DNA from: Rhodothermaceae bacterium | Lineage (GTDB): Bacteria; Bacteroidota; Rhodothermia; Rhodothermales; Rubricoccaceae | DNA: 17,463 nucleotides | NCBI GenBank assembly: GCA_013003465.1 | Contig: JABDIZ010000233.1 | Span: 1-17,463 of the forward strand | Direction: 5' to 3' | Shown: positions 14,053 through 17,463 of the stretch, one piece after another | How positions within the stretch are numbered: the stretch's first letter is position 1 | Layout of the letters: the number at the start of each line of letters is the position of its first letter | Translations under genes and position numbers: made by a program | The notes under the pieces: model-generated | Database searches by the model: none | What the model saw: the letters and a program-made list of their open reading frames with translations, nothing else | What the model was told of the DNA's origin: nothing

Positions 14053-14076
14053 GCGTGACGCGCACCCACGGGAACG

Positions 14077-14112
14077 CGCGGGGTCGGCCAACCGGTCGGC
14101 CCCGCGTTCGGT
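14077..14112. terminator. Strong hairpin between convergent genes, bidirectional terminator
   Basis: CGCGGGGTCGGCC (14077-14089) pairs with GGTCGGCCCCGCG (14094-14106) over 13 bp, with two G-T wobbles and a four-base loop, and is followed by TTCGGTT. It lies between the 610-aa gene and the crcB stop and probably serves the 610-aa gene; its pyrimidine tract on the minus side is poor. Confidence 0.7.
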
Positions 14113-14490
14113 TCAGGGCGCGCCGAACGCCCGCGCGGTCAGGACCCCGAGCCAGACGAGGACCAGTCCAGCGGCCACGCTGCCCAGCGCATTGAGGAGC
14201 GCGAGACCAGGCCGTCCAGCCATCCCGAGCGAGAAGGTGTCGAGGCTAAACGTCGAGAACGTGGTGAACGCACCGAGGAAGCCAGTCACCGCGAGCAGCC
14301 GGGCGGTCTCGTGCTGCGGTGCCAGAACGAACGGCAAGACGAGGCCGATCAGAAAGCAGCCGAGCAGGTTGGCGGCCCAGGTCCCCCAGGGGAAGGCGTC
14401 GGCACCCAACCGGACGGCCGCGAACGCGACGCCGTAGCGGGCGACCGCGCCGAACGCGCCGCCGAGGGCCACTAGCAGAACCTGCTGCAT
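14113..14490 (-). CDS. crcB: CrcB/Fluc fluoride ion channel
   Basis: Starting from the ATG at 14490 it is 125 residues, the standard length of this family. The ORF extension to 14667 is low-complexity basic sequence and is rejected. Motifs include GGAFGAVARYGVA near the N-terminus, GTWAANLLGCFLIG (the conserved Asn and Gly of TM2) and GFLGAFTTFSTFSLDT, the hallmark TM3 segment lining the fluoride pore with its Phe residues. Four membrane helices are visible. Fluc channels form dual-topology dimers and export toxic fluoride from the cytoplasm. Only one copy is present here, so it should form a homodimer. The upstream region (14491-14585) is short and I could not recognise a fluoride riboswitch in it. 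It is divergent from the DUF1223 gene. Confidence 0.94.
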   Translation of the reverse strand: MQQVLLVALGGAFGAVARYGVAFAAVRLGADAFPWGTWAANLLGCFLIGLVLPFVLAPQHETARLLAVTGFLGAFTTFSTFSLDTFSLGMAGRPGLALLNALGSVAAGLVLVWLGVLTARAFGAP

Positions 14491-14585
14491 CGTGCGGGTG
14501 AGAGGCTTTCGTGACAACCGGCGCGCCGGGCGCCCCGTACGTTTTGCGTCCGAACCTACGCCTCCCTGCCTCGCCAGGCCAGCCC

Positions 14586-15347
14586 ATGACCCGTTTCCTT
14601 GCTGCCGTCGCCTTGGTGCTTGCCGCGTGCGCGGCCGATCCCATGCCCCCTCTGGAACCCTCAGCATCCCCGACCCAGCCTGTCGCGGAGCGTTCCGAGG
14701 ACGTGCGGGCGCCGGGCGCCGTCGCCGAGTTGTTCACTTCGGAAGGCTGCTCCTCGTGCCCGCCTGCCGATGCGCTGCTCAGCGAGTTGGCCGAGCGCGA
14801 CGGTGTGATCGCGCTCTCGTTCCATGTGGACTACTGGAACGACCTCGGCTGGCGCGATCCCTACTCCCGCGACGCATTCTCCGAGCGGCAGCGAGCCTAC
14901 GCGCGCACCCTCGACGGACGCGTCTATACCCCACAACTGGTCGTAGACGGCACGGAGGGCTTCGTCGGCTCGCGGCGGATGCAGGCGAATCAGGCCATCA
15001 ACACGGCGCTCTCCGAGACGGATCAGGTTGGCATCACACTGACGGTGCAACCAGAGGATGAAGGTCTCCGTGCCTCCTACACGGTCGGGAGTGCCCCGGA
15101 TGAGGCTGTGCTGCATCTCGCCCTCGTCCAGCGCACGGGCGAGCAGGCCGTCGCTCGTGGCGAGAACCGGGGACGTACGCTTCACCACACGAACATCGTG
15201 CGTACCTTCGACACGGTCGAGGCCACGTCGGGCTTTCGCGTGCTGACACTGCCGGAAGGCCTGAGCCCAGACGATGTACGCGTGGTAGCCTACGTGCAGG
15301 AGGGTCGCGTCGGCCCCATTCTCGGGGCGACAATCGCGCCCGCATGA
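14586..15347 (+). CDS. DUF1223 family thioredoxin-fold lipoprotein
   Basis: A 253-residue protein from the ATG at 14586, directly followed by a signal peptide (MTRFLAAVALVLAAC) with lipobox LAAC at Cys15; the longer ORF to 14511 would bury this and is rejected. The mature protein starts with a Pro-rich linker (20-40) and then the DUF1223 signature AELFTSEGCSSCPPADALL (47-65) with a CxxC pair, C55 and C58, in a thioredoxin-like fold. Further family blocks are ALSFHVDYWNDLGWRDPY, YTPQLVVDG and HHTNIVRTF. The family is found in the periplasm of Gram-negative bacteria and is probably a thiol-disulfide protein, but its substrate is unknown. The stop is only 3 bp from the convergent stop of the ABC binding-protein gene, with no terminator between them. 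Confidence 0.92.
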   Translation: MTRFLAAVALVLAACAADPMPPLEPSASPTQPVAERSEDVRAPGAVAELFTSEGCSSCPPADALLSELAERDGVIALSFHVDYWNDLGWRDPYSRDAFSERQRAYARTLDGRVYTPQLVVDGTEGFVGSRRMQANQAINTALSETDQVGITLTVQPEDEGLRASYTVGSAPDEAVLHLALVQRTGEQAVARGENRGRTLHHTNIVRTFDTVEATSGFRVLTLPEGLSPDDVRVVAYVQEGRVGPILGATIAPA

Positions 15348-15350
15348 AGC

Positions 15351-16385
15351 TTACTCGCCACCGTGCTCGGCGAGGTACTCGGCGCCGCGCCCCCGTATGT
15401 TCTCGTCCCAGTACTGCATCCAGTCTGGCCCTTCGGTGGCGAGGCGCGCCCAGTCGAGCGGCATGGGCTGGAGGTCGAGCGCCGTCATCCAGCCGGGGAG
15501 GCTGTCGGGCGGAACATCGGAGCGGGCGGGGATGCGGTGGTACGCGCGGGCCTGCTCGATGAGTGCGTCCGTCGTCGTGACGAACTCGTAGAACTGCTGC
15601 GCCCGCTCTGGATTCGGCGCATCAGCCACGACGGCGATGGCATCCACGAGAATGGGCGTGCCCCCGGCCGGGACGAGGTAGCCGAAGGGGTAGCCGTTCT
15701 CGTCACGTTGCAGGGCAATGTCGGGCATATTCCAGAGGGTCAGGTCACCCTCCCCGCGCGCGAGCTTGAGGTAGAGTTGCGTTGGGTCGGCGGTGTAGGC
15801 CTTGGTGTTCTGATCGAGGCGCGCGAGCCAGCGGTAGCCCTCTTCAACGGTTGGCTGGCGAAGGATCATCGCGCCATAAATCGTCCGCATGGTGCCGGAA
15901 GCAAGCGGCGAGCGGATCACGATGCGGTCGGCCCAGGCGGAATCGAGCATCGCGTCCCAGTCGGTCGGCACAGCGGTCGAGTCGAGCGCCTCGGTGTTGT
16001 AGGCGACGACCTCGGGCGTGAAGTAGGTGCCGAACCAGCGGGCCTCGGGGTCGCGCGCCTCGGGCGGTACGGCCTCGACCCACGTCGGCGTGTAGGGAGC
16101 AAGGAGCCCTTCGGCGGCGGCCTGCATAAAGAGCGTCTGCGGGGCGCCCCACCAGAGACTCGCCTGCGGATTGACGCGCTCGGTGCGGATACGGTCGTAG
16201 GCATCCTGCGCGCCCATGTCGAGCCAGACCACGTCCACGTCCGGGTGCTCGGCCTCGAAGGCCGCTTCGTAGGCTTCGAGCAGTTCCTTGCCGTGCGGCG
16301 AGTAGACGACGAGTTGCTCGCGGTCATCGGATGCACACGCGGCGAGCAGTACGAGCGAGAGCAGAAGCGGGAGAACGCGGATCAA
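15351..16385 (-). CDS. ABC transporter substrate-binding lipoprotein (Fe3+/polyamine type)
   Basis: A 344-residue protein with a signal peptide (MIRVLPLLLSLVLLAACAS) and a lipobox LAAC at Cys17. The mature part is a type-2 periplasmic binding fold: QLVVYSPHGKELLEAYEAAF (first strand and helix, with the SPHG loop usual in iron-binding members), DAYDRIRTER, SLWWGAPQTLFMQAA, and then EARWFGTYFTPEVVAYNTEAL, with the Tyr-rich YFTPEVVAYN segment. RSPLASGTMRTIYGAMILRQ and VPAGGTPILVDAIAVVADAP follow as in FbpA/AfuA-like proteins. It should capture Fe3+ or a related small ligand for an inner-membrane transporter. No permease or ATPase genes adjoin it on either side, so it is an orphan binding protein here. 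The ATG at 16385 is well supported by the signal peptide. Confidence 0.9.
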   Translation of the reverse strand: MIRVLPLLLSLVLLAACASDDREQLVVYSPHGKELLEAYEAAFEAEHPDVDVVWLDMGAQDAYDRIRTERVNPQASLWWGAPQTLFMQAAAEGLLAPYTPTWVEAVPPEARDPEARWFGTYFTPEVVAYNTEALDSTAVPTDWDAMLDSAWADRIVIRSPLASGTMRTIYGAMILRQPTVEEGYRWLARLDQNTKAYTADPTQLYLKLARGEGDLTLWNMPDIALQRDENGYPFGYLVPAGGTPILVDAIAVVADAPNPERAQQFYEFVTTTDALIEQARAYHRIPARSDVPPDSLPGWMTALDLQPMPLDWARLATEGPDWMQYWDENIRGRGAEYLAEHGGE

Positions 16386-16510
16386 GGCAGCAGCGGACGC
16401 AGGAGCGGGGCGGCTCCTCTACCGCGCCTACCCGTCTCCGTTCCCCGAGGCAGAACCCCGACTCCTCCACCCTCGTCCCAGTGGGGCCGCCCACCAACCC
16501 TCCTCTCCCC
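16386..16510. promoter_or_regulatory. Divergent intergenic region between the ABC binding protein and SDR genes
   Basis: 125 bp of C-rich DNA separate the two divergent starts and must contain both promoters. I see no convincing promoter hexamers, operator palindrome or Fur-type box. Confidence 0.3.
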
Positions 16511-17463
16511 GTGTCTGACTCCTCTCCCCTTATTCTCGTCACGGGGGCCACCGGTTACATCGGCGGTCGCCTGGCACCGCGGCTGGCGGAGCGCGGCTTC
16601 CGCGTGCGCTGCCTCGTCCGCGACCCGGATCGGCTGCGCGGTGTACCCTGGGAGGACGCCGTCGAGATCGTCCAGGGCGATGTGCTGAAGCCGGATACGC
16701 TGCGCGCGGCCCTGGAAGGCGTCGACGCTGCCTACTACCTCATCCACTCGATGGCAGCCGGGGACGGCTTCGAGGAACGGGACCGCGAAGCGGCCCGTCA
16801 CTTCGGCGAAGCGGCCAAGGTGGCCGGAGTCGGCCGGGTGCTCTACCTCGGAGGCATCGAACCCCCGGAAGGCACCACCTCGACGCATCTCCAGAGCCGC
16901 CTGGAAACGGGCGACGTGCTTCGCGAACACGGCCCAGCCCTGACGGAGTTTCGGGCGGCGGTCATCGTCGGAAGCGGAAGTGCCTCCTTCGAGTTGATCC
17001 GCCACTTCGTTGAGCGCATTCCGGTGCTGATTACGCCGAAGTGGGTCCGCACGCGGACGCAGCCCATCGCCGTCCGCAGCGTGCTCTGCTACCTGATGGA
17101 CGCCCTTACCCTCCCGGCGACGACCGGTCGCGTGATCGAGATCGGCGGACCCGAAGTGCTGACCTATGCCGACATGTTCGAGGGCTACGCCAAGGCCCGT
17201 GGGCTCAAGCGCTTCGTCCTGCCTGTCCCCGTCCTGACGCCCAAGCTCTCCTCGCTCTGGGCCGGGCTCATCACGCCGGTGACGACGGCGGTCGCGCGGC
17301 CGCTCATCGCCGGGCTCGGCAGCGAGGTCGTGGTCACCGACCCGTCGGGCATGGCCCTCTTCGATGTCGAGCCGGTGTCCTACGAAGCAGCCGTGCGGCT
17401 CGCGCTGGACCGGTTTCGGGACGATGCGGTGGAGACGACGTGGCACAGCGCCCTCTCCTCGGG
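16511..17463 (+). CDS. SDR-type NAD(P)-binding protein, probable DUF2867 fusion, N-terminal part (cut by window edge)
   Basis: The frame opens at a GTG at 16511 (MSDSSPLILV) and runs to the edge, giving 317 residues. An atypical SDR Rossmann motif TGATGYIGGRL lies at 11-21, followed by RCLVRDPDRL (NADP-type basic residue), VEIVQGDVLKPDTL, AAYYLIHSM and GRVLYLGGIEP. A conserved block in the middle (TEFRAAVIVGSGSASFELIR) and VLTYADMFEGYAKARGLKR fit the complex I NDUFA9-like/YbjT group whose longer members carry a C-terminal DUF2867 domain; that part would lie beyond the edge. Function is unknown; oxidoreductase or lipid-related roles are possible. A GTG at 16481 is an alternative start. A long antisense frame overlaps this gene and is taken as a shadow. 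Confidence 0.88.
   Translation, partial: MSDSSPLILVTGATGYIGGRLAPRLAERGFRVRCLVRDPDRLRGVPWEDAVEIVQGDVLKPDTLRAALEGVDAAYYLIHSMAAGDGFEERDREAARHFGEAAKVAGVGRVLYLGGIEPPEGTTSTHLQSRLETGDVLREHGPALTEFRAAVIVGSGSASFELIRHFVERIPVLITPKWVRTRTQPIAVRSVLCYLMDALTLPATTGRVIEIGGPEVLTYADMFEGYAKARGLKRFVLPVPVLTPKLSSLWAGLITPVTTAVARPLIAGLGSEVVVTDPSGMALFDVEPVSYEAAVRLALDRFRDDAVETTWHSALSS

Noticed and set aside
14491..14585. Fluoride riboswitch upstream of crcB
   Set aside because: The gap is short and I could not recognise the conserved pseudoknot elements of that riboswitch.
16382..17446. A 354-residue open frame on the minus strand
   Set aside because: It is antisense to the SDR gene, is basic and His/Arg-rich with no recognisable domain, and is explained by the high-GC third-position bias of the real gene.
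1..17463. CRISPR arrays, tRNA or rRNA genes, insertion sequences, integrase or att sites
   Set aside because: Looked for across the window and not found; no regular spaced repeats, no cloverleaf sequence recognised, and no transposase-like frame.

Overview
The window looks like chromosomal DNA of a GC-rich, Gram-negative bacterium of the Bacteroidota/Rhodothermota type (Rhodothermales or Salinibacter-like). The reasons are a TonB-dependent receptor of the carboxypeptidase-regulatory plus beta-barrel kind, several lipoproteins with a clear lipobox, very GC-rich third codon positions, and almost no Shine-Dalgarno sequences in front of starts. The taxon is an inference from gene content, not a database result.

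Left part (1-3719, all on the minus strand): the upstream end of what looks like an extracellular contractile injection system (eCIS, phage-tail-like) operon. In transcription order it holds a SARP/BTAD-type regulator (3719-2787), an 82-residue small protein (2657-2409), a two-domain protein with a jelly-roll-like N-terminal half and a possible Pvc16/DUF4255-like C-terminal half (2425-1331), a small protein with a beta-rich N-terminus and a ComEA-like helix-hairpin-helix (1334-915), and the N-terminal 287 residues of a contractile tail sheath protein (862 to the left edge). The last four are overlapping or closely spaced. The rest of the machine (further sheaths, tube, baseplate, ATPase) should lie to the left, outside the window.

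Middle part (3720-12014): mostly ordinary chromosomal genes. They are a DUF445 membrane protein with a proline-rich N-terminal extension (+), a DUF302 lipoprotein (-), a TonB-dependent outer-membrane receptor (-), a PAP2-family lipid phosphatase (+), the C-terminal remnant of an MBL-fold hydrolase (-), a DusB-like tRNA-dihydrouridine synthase (-), and a pair of small membrane proteins with PLDc_N-like ends (+), followed by a strong hairpin terminator.

Right part (12220-17463): a 610-residue protein with two transthyretin-like domains, ten cysteines and several Asp-rich calcium-loop-like motifs but no signal peptide (+); a CrcB/Fluc fluoride channel (-); a DUF1223 thioredoxin-fold lipoprotein (+); an orphan iron-type ABC substrate-binding lipoprotein (-); and the start of an SDR-type NAD(P)-binding protein (+) that runs off the right edge.

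The most interesting content is the eCIS locus with its unusual accessory proteins, and the 610-residue protein, which could be a secreted or eCIS-linked factor. No tRNA, rRNA, CRISPR array, insertion sequence or integrase was seen.
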